From NCBI GenBank assembly GCA_021371965.1, contig JAJFVE010000160.1, positions 6,176-70,175 of the forward strand: DNA of 64,000 nucleotides, in the 5' to 3' direction. Both the position numbers and the translations under genes were made by a program. The stretch comes from Planctomycetaceae bacterium. Its GTDB lineage: Bacteria > Planctomycetota > Phycisphaerae > SM23-33. Under the pieces are notes generated by a model. It saw only the letters and a program-made list of their open reading frames with translations, did not search any database and had not been told where the DNA came from. Shown piece by piece: positions 34,655-42,713 of the stretch; position 1 is the first letter of the stretch; each line of letters begins with the position of its first letter.

Positions 34655-36670
34655 TCAGCACCCTGCGGACTTCTTCTTGGGTAAAGCAGGCGGCGGGACC
34701 GGAGGCAATGCGGCTGGCGGCGCTGGGGCAGGCGCTACGGATCCAGCCGGAGCAGCAGAGGGCTTGGCGGAGTCTTTGGAGCCGGCGTCCTTCCAGTAAG
34801 CCTCCAGTCCGCCGTGAAGCGCCTTAACGGTTCGCTGCGTTTTCTGAGACAGGATGCCGGCTATCTGCATCGCCAGAGACCCATCGCGATCCACCAGGAT
34901 TAGCGGGCCAGCCCCCGTCAGGTAGGCCTGGTTGGCCAACACCTCGGCGATGTCTGCGTTGCGAGAGCCGGGAATGCTGTAGTCCGCGAACTGCTCCGCC
35001 GGGCGGATATCGACCAGGTCGAATGTACCGGGTAAGTCCTTGGCAAGCCGCCGAAGCTCGTCGCAGGACATACGGTCGGCCAGCTTGATCTCTCGCTTGG
35101 CTGCTGCCGGTCCGGCCGCCGACTTAGTGACTTCGGCCCCGTAGACAGGCAGGCCCGCCTCGATCCATGCCTCGCTGCCGCCCGCCAGCGACGTGACCTT
35201 CTGGAAGCCCTTGGCCTCCAGGAGGCCGATGGCCATCGTGGAGCGATACGCAGAGTTGCACACGGCCACCACCTGCTGGGCCGGGTCAAGCTTGGCCGAC
35301 AGTTCCTGCAGGCGGTTCAGCGGCAGGTTCACCACGTCGCCGATCCGCAGTCCCATCCATTCATTGGGCAGGCGCACGTCGACGACGATCGGGGCCGTGC
35401 CTGCCTTCATCTGGGCGTACAGGTCCGCGGGCTTGATGAAGTCCACCCTCTTGGTGGGCAGGTTGCCTGCCTTCCAGGCCTCCAGCGTCAGCACGGACGC
35501 TCCGTAGCCGATGCGATGCAGGCGATGCATCGCCTCCGTCAATTCCGTTTTGGCTCCCACCAGCACCAGCTTGCCGCCCGTCTGCGTGGCCCAGGGAACC
35601 ATGATGCCTACCCAGGTCTCCAGGCGGCCTCGCAGGCCGATGTTGACCGAGTTGGGAATATGCTCAGCCGCATAGACGCCGGGATCACGGATGTCGGCCA
35701 CGTAATACTTGGATGTGTTCAGGAGTTCGTCGCTTGGCTTTACTTCCGCCGGAAGCGACGCATTCCAGTCCACTAGCGGCGGTCCTTGGCGATTCAGTGC
35801 CGCATTGTGCCCGAAGTACTGAGGCGTCTCGGGCAATTCCCGGAGGACGGCGGAGATGAACGCCGTTCGGCTTTTGAGCACAAGGTATGGATTAGACGCG
35901 CGTTCCGCACCGATGGTGCTCTTGGGACTGTCGCTTAGGTGTGCGCCGCAGAGACTGCCTGCCCCGTGGGCAGGCAGGACCATCACCGAGTCATCAAGTT
36001 TGGAGAGCTTGTTGACCCACGTGTCGTAGCCCATCGAGGCCAGCGATGCCGCCGTCATCTTGCCTTCCAGAAGGTCCGGCCGGCCGACACTGCCGATGAA
36101 TAACGTATCGCCCGTGAAAAGGATCTTGCCGACCTTGTCTTCCTCGCCGGCATAGACCAGTCCACAGGTGCCGTCGGGCGTGTGGCCGGGGGTCTCCATG
36201 ACCTTGATGACGGCTGAGCCGACCCTGAAGGTCGAGCCGTCCTTCATTGGTTCGATTCTGTAGCCCGCGCCGCTGGCAGCGCTCTGATAGATCGGGCAGT
36301 TTGCGGCCTTGACGATCTCCAGGTGCCCGGCCACAAAGTCAGCGTGTGAGTGTGTCAGGTAGACCCCCTTGATCGAAAGCCCGTTCTTCGCCACGTACTC
36401 CAGGTAGAACTGGACATCCCGATCCGGGTCGACGACGAGTGCATCCTTGCCGCTGACCAGGATGTAAGAGTAGTGCGAAAGCACAGGCAGGTTGATCTGG
36501 ACTACCTCGAACCCGGGGAATCTATAGGTGTCAACAATCTGGTGCCTGGCCGCATCGCCGCCGTGCGTGGCCGACTCGGTATCCTTGATCTTTGACGAAT
36601 CGGCCGATAGCACCGGTATTGTCAACATCGCCACAACGGAACAGGCGGCAATCCACGCAAGGTTTTTCAT
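34655..36670 (-). CDS. exported metallo-beta-lactamase fold protein fused to three rhodanese domains (CstB-like)
   Basis: A 671-residue protein with a signal peptide (MKNLAWIAACSVVAMLTIPVLSA). Residues 40-290 form a metallo-beta-lactamase domain of the persulfide dioxygenase/CstB kind: THSHADFVAGH (H107, H109, D111), ETPGHTPDGTCG and LFTGDTLFIGSVGRPDL. Three rhodanese-like domains follow; the first lacks the cysteine (LVLVGAKTEL), the second has it (VVAVCNSAYRST), the third lacks it (LILVDRDGSLAMQ). The end is a Pro/Ala-rich tail ending in KKKSAGC. It should oxidise persulfides and transfer sulfane sulfur outside the cytoplasm. GGAGAC precedes the ATG; the YeeE gene follows after one base. 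Confidence 0.85.
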   Translation of the reverse strand: MKNLAWIAACSVVAMLTIPVLSADSSKIKDTESATHGGDAARHQIVDTYRFPGFEVVQINLPVLSHYSYILVSGKDALVVDPDRDVQFYLEYVAKNGLSIKGVYLTHSHADFVAGHLEIVKAANCPIYQSAASGAGYRIEPMKDGSTFRVGSAVIKVMETPGHTPDGTCGLVYAGEEDKVGKILFTGDTLFIGSVGRPDLLEGKMTAASLASMGYDTWVNKLSKLDDSVMVLPAHGAGSLCGAHLSDSPKSTIGAERASNPYLVLKSRTAFISAVLRELPETPQYFGHNAALNRQGPPLVDWNASLPAEVKPSDELLNTSKYYVADIRDPGVYAAEHIPNSVNIGLRGRLETWVGIMVPWATQTGGKLVLVGAKTELTEAMHRLHRIGYGASVLTLEAWKAGNLPTKRVDFIKPADLYAQMKAGTAPIVVDVRLPNEWMGLRIGDVVNLPLNRLQELSAKLDPAQQVVAVCNSAYRSTMAIGLLEAKGFQKVTSLAGGSEAWIEAGLPVYGAEVTKSAAGPAAAKREIKLADRMSCDELRRLAKDLPGTFDLVDIRPAEQFADYSIPGSRNADIAEVLANQAYLTGAGPLILVDRDGSLAMQIAGILSQKTQRTVKALHGGLEAYWKDAGSKDSAKPSAAPAGSVAPAPAPPAALPPVPPPALPKKKSAGC

Positions 36671-36813
36671 GATTTGTCTCCAAACAGGGTCTAGCCGTAT
36701 CGCGGCAATGGTCACATGATAGTCCAGCGGAGGGGTTCGTGCAAAGTGCTATGCGTTCCACCAGTTCCCGATTATTTCCTTGCCACTTTCCGCACACCGC
36801 TGTAGTGATCCCG

Positions 36814-36856
36814 CGGGCCTACGCATTTCGTCTGCCTCTTGCTGCGCATGGCTCCC
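36814..36856 (+). repeat. 43-nt direct repeat, left of the MFS cassette
   Basis: Matches 38276-38318 at 34 of 43 positions (best block: TCTGCCTCTTGC, then GCGCA and GGCTCCC). A third, more diverged copy on the minus strand lies at about 9828-9871 upstream of the decayed MFS copy. Confidence 0.7.
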
Positions 36857-36878
36857 TGCCGCTACGATCCCCGTCCTT

Positions 36879-37004
36879 ATGCCCCGTACACCATCACAGT
36901 TCATCATGGTGGCTCTGGCAGGTTGGATGAACCGCCAGCAGCAGGAGGCTATCGAGTATCTCAGGGAAGAGAACCGCATTATGCGTGCAAGCGGGACGGA
37001 TCGA
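36879..37004 (+). mobile_element. N-terminal remnant of a transposase/integrase, second copy
   Basis: From ATG at 36879 it reads MPRTPSQFIMVALAGWMNR then QQQEAIEYLREENRIM, matching the remnant at 9676-9803. Here a one-base difference places it in frame with the MFS gene that follows, so a fused translation is possible. The region 36671-36878 before it is the spacer from the divergent CstB-like gene. Confidence 0.65.
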
Positions 37005-38264
37005 ATGGATCAGCTTGAGTTTCGTAACGCGACCTTCAACGCCATTGGCGAGTCTTTGTGGGGCTTAATGACGGCGATGGTCTCGTCAATGACGGTGCTG
37101 GTGGTGCTCCTGAAGCGTCTGGGGGCCGGGGAGCAGATGATCGGTGCTATCGCGGCTATCGACGGAGGAATACTCATCCTGCCGCAATTGCTGGGAGTGT
37201 ACCTGTTTCAGCCCGGCCGTCGGCGTAAGCGCTTGTTGGTGATCTGGCATATGGTGGCCTTTGCGCCTAGCCTGGCGATGTCCGCAGTGGCAATCCTCCT
37301 GGCAGACCGGTTGGGCCCACAGGCTACCCGCTGGGCCTTGATGGGATGCTTCGCCCTGCCGCTGCTGCTGGTCGGGGCCGTCGTCCCTGCCTGGATGGAC
37401 TGGCTCGCCTGGCTATTTCCAGCCTCAATCCGTGGCCGGGTTCTTGGCGTGGCGTGGGCGGGGTTTGCCCTTGCGGCCACTGGTGGCCAACTGCTCGCTG
37501 GGTGGCTGATCGAGCGTTACCCAGGCACCGGCATCTACGCAGTGCTTTATCTGGCGGCTGCGGCTATCTCGCTGGTGTCGATGGCCTTCTATGCGATGAT
37601 TCGTGAGCCGCATGCTGAGGCGCCGCCATCACCGCGAATGACGACTCGGGAAATCTTTACGCGGTTTGCCGGCAGCCTGAAAGACTCCAACTTCCGGGCC
37701 TTTCTAATTGGGCGAATCCTGGCCACCGGCGGATTCTGTATGCTGCCGCTGGTGGCGGTGCATTTCAGCTCCGCCGGGGAGGGCCGATTGGACAGCGGAA
37801 CCGTCGTGGCCTGCGGCGGCGCAATGTCGATTGCGATGGCCGTGGCAAACCTGGTGCTGGGACGGATCGGAGACCGACTCGGGCACCGCCTGGGCCTGAT
37901 CACCTGCGGTGCGGCGCAGGTGCTGACGCTATCGCTGCTGCTATTGCCTGGTAGCGTGGCGGTGTGTATCGGGGCATACTTCTGGGCGGGGGTTGCCGTC
38001 GGCGGCGCTATCGTCTCGCACTCCAACATGCTTTACGAGACCTGCCCCCACGACCACCGCCTGGCCCACATCACTATCGCGAACATCGTCCTTTCAGGCC
38101 CACTGCTGGCGGCGCCCCTGCTCGCCGGCGCGGCCGCGCAGGCATATGGAACAGGGCCAATCTTCCTCATCTGCCTGGCGCTCAGCGCTGCCGCCCTGGC
38201 ATGGTTTGTTTTCTGCGTCCGCGAACCCCGCCACCTCGAAGCATATCAACACAATCTTATTTAG
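37005..38264 (+). CDS. MFS transporter (intact copy)
   Basis: A 419-residue major-facilitator protein with twelve predicted spans. It begins MDQLEFRNATFNAIGESLWG; the segment between spans 2 and 3 carries PGRRRKRLLV, and LGRIGDRLGHRLGLI is the MFS-type loop in the second half. The ATG at 37005 is preferred because the sequence before it is a transposase remnant; in-frame translation from 36879 or farther upstream is possible and the ribosome site here is weak (GGGACGG). A decayed, near-identical copy lies inverted at 8726-9675. The substrate is unknown. Flanking 43-nt direct repeats suggest it moved as a cassette. Confidence 0.8.
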   Translation: MDQLEFRNATFNAIGESLWGLMTAMVSSMTVLVVLLKRLGAGEQMIGAIAAIDGGILILPQLLGVYLFQPGRRRKRLLVIWHMVAFAPSLAMSAVAILLADRLGPQATRWALMGCFALPLLLVGAVVPAWMDWLAWLFPASIRGRVLGVAWAGFALAATGGQLLAGWLIERYPGTGIYAVLYLAAAAISLVSMAFYAMIREPHAEAPPSPRMTTREIFTRFAGSLKDSNFRAFLIGRILATGGFCMLPLVAVHFSSAGEGRLDSGTVVACGGAMSIAMAVANLVLGRIGDRLGHRLGLITCGAAQVLTLSLLLLPGSVAVCIGAYFWAGVAVGGAIVSHSNMLYETCPHDHRLAHITIANIVLSGPLLAAPLLAGAAAQAYGTGPIFLICLALSAAALAWFVFCVREPRHLEAYQHNLI

Positions 38265-38275
38265 AGCACATCCCT

Positions 38276-38318
38276 CGGACCTGCATCGTTCATCTGCCTC
38301 TTGCCGCGCAAGGCTCCC
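38276..38318 (+). repeat. 43-nt direct repeat, right of the MFS cassette
   Basis: Second copy of the repeat at 36814-36856, starting 11 bases after the MFS stop codon. No transposase sequence follows it here; instead an unrelated 3' gene fragment begins within 35 bases. Confidence 0.7.
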
Positions 38319-38351
38319 CAAAGGCGACGCTCATGCAGCCTGATCGGCTAG

Positions 38352-38525
38352 GTCACGGTCGGCGATCAGGCGCAACTGGTCGGACACAACATCAGTCTTG
38401 GCCGGCTCCGCCTCATCACCCGGAAGAATGGCAGTATGCGATTTGACCGGTATACCGTCACGGACGTTATCGAAAAGACACAGGAGGGCGACAAGATCGA
38501 ACTCGACACCAAGATCATCCAATGA
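38352..38525 (+). pseudogene. 3' fragment of an unidentified gene
   Basis: A 57-codon frame with strongly GC-rich third positions, directly after an in-frame TAG and without start codon or ribosome site. It reads VTVGDQAQLVGHNISLGRL, then ITRKNGSMRFDRYTVTDVIE and ends ELDTKIIQ. It looks like a gene tail cut off by the MFS cassette. Family not recognised. From 38526 to 38825 nothing else is seen. Confidence 0.4.
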
Positions 38526-38825
38526 TGATGGAGGTCGGGAGGTATGGCCTTCCCTTGGGCCGCCTCTGCCCGTACTCATCCTGCCCATCCCAACGGAAAG
38601 GATGACCCCCGATCAGGTGCCAGCGAATGTTGAGACTTGCCGCCACAACGGTTAGCGCCTGCAAGTGTTGGAAGTGACTGCGGGGGGAAGATGTACTAAC
38701 GCCCTATACCGAACAGCATAGGCGCTTATCATACCTTCACGCCGCATGCGCATTGTCTGCGGGAAAAGCTATTATTCGCAGCGACCACGCCTTCGCTGAT
38801 AGCTAAAAGAAAGTCAGCCGTTGGC

Positions 38826-38868
38826 GCGGGGCCGCCCATGGCGTGCAGCCGCCCGCAGGCGGCCCCGC
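38826..38868 (-). terminator. GC-rich hairpin after the serine recombinase
   Basis: GCGGGGCCGCC (38826-38836) and its exact reverse complement (38858-38868) form an 11-bp stem just past the recombinase stop codon. On the minus strand a T-rich stretch follows about 12 bases later, so termination is likely though not textbook. Confidence 0.6.
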
Positions 38869-38877
38869 ACCACGGAC

Positions 38878-40806
38878 TTACGCCCTGTGCCGCCACCGCG
38901 ACGCAGTGGCCGGCTCGTCCGTCAATTCCACGTACGCCTGGTCAAGCCCCCGCTCCTCCATGACCCTGCCCAGCTTCATCGCGTCGAATAGCGTACGGCG
39001 CGTGGTGCCCAGCTTCCTAACCAGCTCCTCCCAGGGCAGCCTCTCTGGGCGACGAGCAAGAGCCATCGCCTGAGGTGCCAGCCTGACAGGCCCAGGGCTA
39101 TCAAAGAGGTCAACCTCGATCGTCTCGCCCTTGAGCATGGTGTCGGTAGTGTCAATCGGGACGCCGCGAACCAACTGTCGCCACTGCTGCGGCAGCAGCG
39201 CCAACAAGTCGAGCTGGAACCTCGCGCGAAGAACGACAAGGCCGCAGTCAATACGTTGAAAGGGCACAGATCGAATCGACGATGTCATTTGCCGCAGCAA
39301 CAGGCCCGCCTCGTCGCTATTGTTCAACAGCTTGGCTGCCGCGCGCTTCGCTGCCTCAATGATAGTCTCCGGGCTTACAGGTTCCAGTGCCGTCGGAGAA
39401 GACTGCTGGAGCGTCAGCAGTTCGGCAATGAGCATTTCTCGACGTGCTTGGAGGCCCCGGAGCTTGGTCTTGAGGATGTCCATATCGCCGCCGTCGGCGA
39501 TCACGTCGACCACACGTGCGATTGCCCCGTCAATCCGTTCGATTTCCCGGTTCAATTGCGTGATCTTCTTGTCCACGTCGCCGCCTTCGGCTCGCATTCG
39601 CTGCGCAATCTCGACCATCGCTGCGGCGGCACCATCCATCTGAAGAAGCCGGTCAGCAACAGCGCCAAAGATGCGAGCGTGAGCGATCTTGCTCGTGACC
39701 GTCGCTCTATTCCAGCATTCGCCTTTCAGGCCATTGCCACAACGATAGCCGCCATCACCGCGACCTTGGCCGACCATCTTTCCGCCGCAGATCGCGCAGA
39801 CAAAAAGACCGCCTAACGGCGTGCGTGACGCCCTCGGGATCCTGTAGCTGGGATTATCCCGACCCCGCGGATGGGATCCTCCTCGGTCGCGATCTGCTAT
39901 GGCCTTGTTCGCCTGCTGCCAGAGCAGCCGTGTCACATGGGCAAGGTGGGGCATCTCGCGCCGACGAATATTGTCCGAGTCTACGAGAACCTGAACGTGT
40001 TTGCCATCCAGTTCCACCTTCTGCGACCGGGTCCTGCCCTCTTCCTCGACGCCCATGTAGACGGGGTTCTTGATCATGGCCTTTATGTTTCGGTGGGTCC
40101 ATTTCGTCGTCAGCGCGTTGGCAGGTTTATTCAATCCAGACTGAGTGAGGAAGCTGGCGACACTTCCCAGGGGATCGCCACGAGCCACTCGCTCGAAAGC
40201 TTCGCGAATGATGGGGGTTGCAGCAGAATCTATCTCATCAATGAAGGGTCCCTTGCCGGTTCGTGCGGTCCTCTGAGCATCGACCGGTTTTCGGAAATAC
40301 CCGGGACGCAATGGCCCCATGGCGTACCCACTGTCCCAGCGACCGTCGGCAGCACGACGAATGCGTCGGGCAACGTCTTCATTGTGCTGGGCGTGGTGGA
40401 ACCCTTCGATCAGGAGCTTGAGCTGGTGGTCGCTGTCTGATGAATCAAAACAGTCGTTGACGGTGAGGATCTTGACGCGATTGTCTTTGGCCAGCTTGAC
40501 CAGCAACTGCAGCCAGGTACTGTCGCGGTAGTAGCGGCTAAGGTCTTCTGCGATAACCGCATCAACGTCACGGCTCCCGATCAATTTCTTGACCGCATCG
40601 ATCCCCGCGCGGTCCAGCTGTTCGCCGGAGACTGCTTGATCGAAAAGGACGATAATCTCAGCGTTGTCCCAATTATGTTCCCCAAGCCACCGTTTGCACA
40701 GGGATACCTGGTCGTCAATGCTCCTGCAGTTCTGTTCGTCGGTCGAGAATCTGGCGTATACACAGACTCGCCGACGTCGGCCATTTCCAGTCGCCGGCGC
40801 AACCAT
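38878..40806 (-). CDS. large serine site-specific recombinase
   Basis: A 642-residue recombinase. The resolvase domain begins VCVYARFSTDEQN with the catalytic S21, and includes DAVIAEDLSRYYRD. The recombinase domain follows (TQSGLNKPANALTTKWTHRNIKAMIKNPVYMG), then a zinc ribbon (CAICGGKM...CGNGLKGECWN), a coiled coil rich in Glu/Arg (KITQLNREIERIDGAIARV) and an extra C-terminal helix-turn-helix-like part (LPWEELVRKLGTTRRTLFD). Such enzymes integrate and excise mobile DNA. The start at 40806 is the ATG nearest the domain; no strong ribosome site is visible, and the longer frame runs through non-coding repeats. No other phage or conjugation gene is close by. Confidence 0.9.
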   Translation of the reverse strand: MVAPATGNGRRRRVCVYARFSTDEQNCRSIDDQVSLCKRWLGEHNWDNAEIIVLFDQAVSGEQLDRAGIDAVKKLIGSRDVDAVIAEDLSRYYRDSTWLQLLVKLAKDNRVKILTVNDCFDSSDSDHQLKLLIEGFHHAQHNEDVARRIRRAADGRWDSGYAMGPLRPGYFRKPVDAQRTARTGKGPFIDEIDSAATPIIREAFERVARGDPLGSVASFLTQSGLNKPANALTTKWTHRNIKAMIKNPVYMGVEEEGRTRSQKVELDGKHVQVLVDSDNIRRREMPHLAHVTRLLWQQANKAIADRDRGGSHPRGRDNPSYRIPRASRTPLGGLFVCAICGGKMVGQGRGDGGYRCGNGLKGECWNRATVTSKIAHARIFGAVADRLLQMDGAAAAMVEIAQRMRAEGGDVDKKITQLNREIERIDGAIARVVDVIADGGDMDILKTKLRGLQARREMLIAELLTLQQSSPTALEPVSPETIIEAAKRAAAKLLNNSDEAGLLLRQMTSSIRSVPFQRIDCGLVVLRARFQLDLLALLPQQWRQLVRGVPIDTTDTMLKGETIEVDLFDSPGPVRLAPQAMALARRPERLPWEELVRKLGTTRRTLFDAMKLGRVMEERGLDQAYVELTDEPATASRWRHRA

Positions 40807-40889
40807 CGCCAAGAAAGGAAGGAGGATGTCATTGGCGTTTGGCGTATTGCCATGCCGTGATATTTGTGCTGAAATTGTGCTGCCGCGAT

Positions 40890-40936
40890 GCGCAAAGGGC
40901 GGTAAATCGAGGTAAGCAGGCGCAAACGGGCGCAAA
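40890..40936. repeat. three GCGCAAA repeats upstream of the recombinase
   Basis: GCGCAAA occurs at 40890-40896, 40920-40926 and 40930-40936 in the spacer before the recombinase. The spacing of 30 and 10 bases is close to whole helical turns. They could be binding sites for the recombinase or its regulator, or part of an attachment site. Confidence 0.35.
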
Positions 40937-41036
40937 ACCGCAAGCCCTTGCACGTGAAGCACTAGAATCGTAACATACGCTAGTGAAAGAGCATGGAGAG
41001 ATAGGCGATGACGAATCCCGCCCTCTCCGTTTGAGT

Positions 41037-41073
41037 GTAGGGCGTGAGGCCTTTGCGGGTCTTCACGCCCTAC
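41037..41073 (-). terminator. hairpin at the end of the GH29-like gene
   Basis: GTAGGGCGTGA (41037-41047) and its exact complement TCACGCCCTAC (41063-41073) form an 11-bp stem that includes the stop codon of the gene at 41070-42602. It probably ends that transcript. Confidence 0.7.
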
Positions 41074-42602
41074 TGTCGTATCTCCAGGCGCGGGGCGTTG
41101 GGGTTGGCCTTGGGGTCGTACGTTCCACTCTGATATTCCTTGGTCGTCAGCGGATACCGCGTCCAGTTGCCGCCCAGACCGCTGGCGGAAAGTCGCAGCC
41201 CGCAGTTGGGCGCCCCGGACAGCCAAGCCTTGACGATCTCCGTTACGTCCACGGCAACAGGTCCGGCCTTGCGGTCGTCGGCGACCGCCTCGCCCCCCGC
41301 AGCGATCGGCGTCTCGTACGGTTTGGCCGCATCGAGGGGTTGAGCCAGGCGGCTGACGACCAGCGGGCTGCCGGCAAATGGGGCCAGGCCGGTTTCGTTC
41401 AGATGCAGATACAGCACGGCCGACTGCAGCGGCTTGGTGCGGTCGATCTTCGACAGGTCGAACTGGAGGAATCCGCGGATGAAATGATGATGCTGCGTGC
41501 CCACCGACGTGGCCAGCCGCCCCTTGCAGCGGTCGGCCGGGCGGAAGCCCAGCGCGTCGGCGATGCGGCAGTCCCCAGCCACCAGCGTGGTGACGGTTGC
41601 CCCTGCCGGGGCGGCCGGCACGGGCGGGATATTCGGCATCTTAGGCTGATCGAGTTCGGTCAGCGGGTCGGGGTTTCGCGGCACGCTCATGGTCTTGTCG
41701 CCGATGGCCTTGAGCTGGCGAAGGAAGTTGGGATTGATCAGCCCGCTCTTCATCGGCGGGGTGTCCCACGTGGTCACGCCGCCGTTGGCGGCGATGTGCG
41801 AGGTGATCTCGGCCGCCTCGGCGTCGGAGAAACGCGGGAAGTTATCGCCGCGAGCCTCGACTTCTTTCCAGTTGGTGCACCATGCCAGCGCCAGGTGGGA
41901 GAGCATGTGCCACTGCGCCCCTTCGATGAACCGCCCGTAGCATTTGCCCTCGCGCGCGGGGCGCGTGTTGCCAGCCGTGAAGTCATCATACGGGCTGTTG
42001 CGCTGCTGGCGCTTGGGGTTGGCAAAGCCCAGGATCGAGTCGGGATTGCCCGCACGGGCGGCCGCGGCGATGGCCTTCTGGCGGTCCTCCTGGAACGTCG
42101 AATTGTTATCGAGCCACCAGCCACTGACGCGCTTGCCGTACCGTAGCGACAACTCGCGAATGACCTTCTCGCTATGCTGCCAGCCGTCGCCGCCCATGCC
42201 CGTGGGATAGTAGAGCATCAGGCGGATGTTCTTCTTCGCCAGCGAGTCCGCCAGGCGCGGGATCAGGTCCACCGCGGGCAGCTTGCCCCCTTCGTCCTGG
42301 GCGTTGGGACAGAGGGGAAATCCGTAGTGCGTCGCTGTGATGACGAAGTATCCCGCCTTGACATCAGCGAGCTGTTTGGCAAGCCCATCGGTGTCGAAGT
42401 TCGCCAGCGTCTTGTTCCATTCCTCGCGGTCCTTGATCCGCATCCACTCCGAGACAAAGTGGAACATGACCCCCCACCGCGCCTCATGGAACCAGTCCGT
42501 CCGGTGTTTCGCCGGCGCATCCGCCGCTGCACAGATCGGCGCGGCGCCCAGAACCACGCTCGCGAGAATGAGGGTGAAGCTCGTATGACGTTTCGTGGCC
42601 AT
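41070..42602 (-). CDS. secreted GH29-like (alpha-L-fucosidase-related) protein with DNRLRE-type domain
   Basis: A 510-residue exported protein (signal MATKRHTSFTLILASVVLGAAPICA region). Residues about 30-310 form a TIM-barrel related to alpha-L-fucosidases: RTDWFHEARWGVMFHF, YFVITATHYGFPL, LMLYYPTGMG, and GKRVSGWWLDNN, where the Asp corresponds to the usual position of the GH29 nucleophile. Residues about 360-510 resemble a DNRLRE/CBM96-type beta domain (FLQFDLSKIDRTKPLQSAVLYLHL, VDVTEIVKAWLSG). Two relatives lie at 52727 and 53811. AAAGGAAG precedes the ATG. Activity on fucosides is not certain, because these proteins differ from classical GH29 enzymes outside the motifs. Confidence 0.75.
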   Translation of the reverse strand: MATKRHTSFTLILASVVLGAAPICAAADAPAKHRTDWFHEARWGVMFHFVSEWMRIKDREEWNKTLANFDTDGLAKQLADVKAGYFVITATHYGFPLCPNAQDEGGKLPAVDLIPRLADSLAKKNIRLMLYYPTGMGGDGWQHSEKVIRELSLRYGKRVSGWWLDNNSTFQEDRQKAIAAAARAGNPDSILGFANPKRQQRNSPYDDFTAGNTRPAREGKCYGRFIEGAQWHMLSHLALAWCTNWKEVEARGDNFPRFSDAEAAEITSHIAANGGVTTWDTPPMKSGLINPNFLRQLKAIGDKTMSVPRNPDPLTELDQPKMPNIPPVPAAPAGATVTTLVAGDCRIADALGFRPADRCKGRLATSVGTQHHHFIRGFLQFDLSKIDRTKPLQSAVLYLHLNETGLAPFAGSPLVVSRLAQPLDAAKPYETPIAAGGEAVADDRKAGPVAVDVTEIVKAWLSGAPNCGLRLSASGLGGNWTRYPLTTKEYQSGTYDPKANPNAPRLEIRQ

Positions 42603-42713
42603 GAACTCTTCCTTTCATGGGTGCCATGGCGGCCGTTGTCCAGCCGCCATGTCCCCGACCTTTCCGCAAGCATGGCGGCTGAGAAACGGCCGCCATGGCG
42701 CCCGGTTTCAAGA

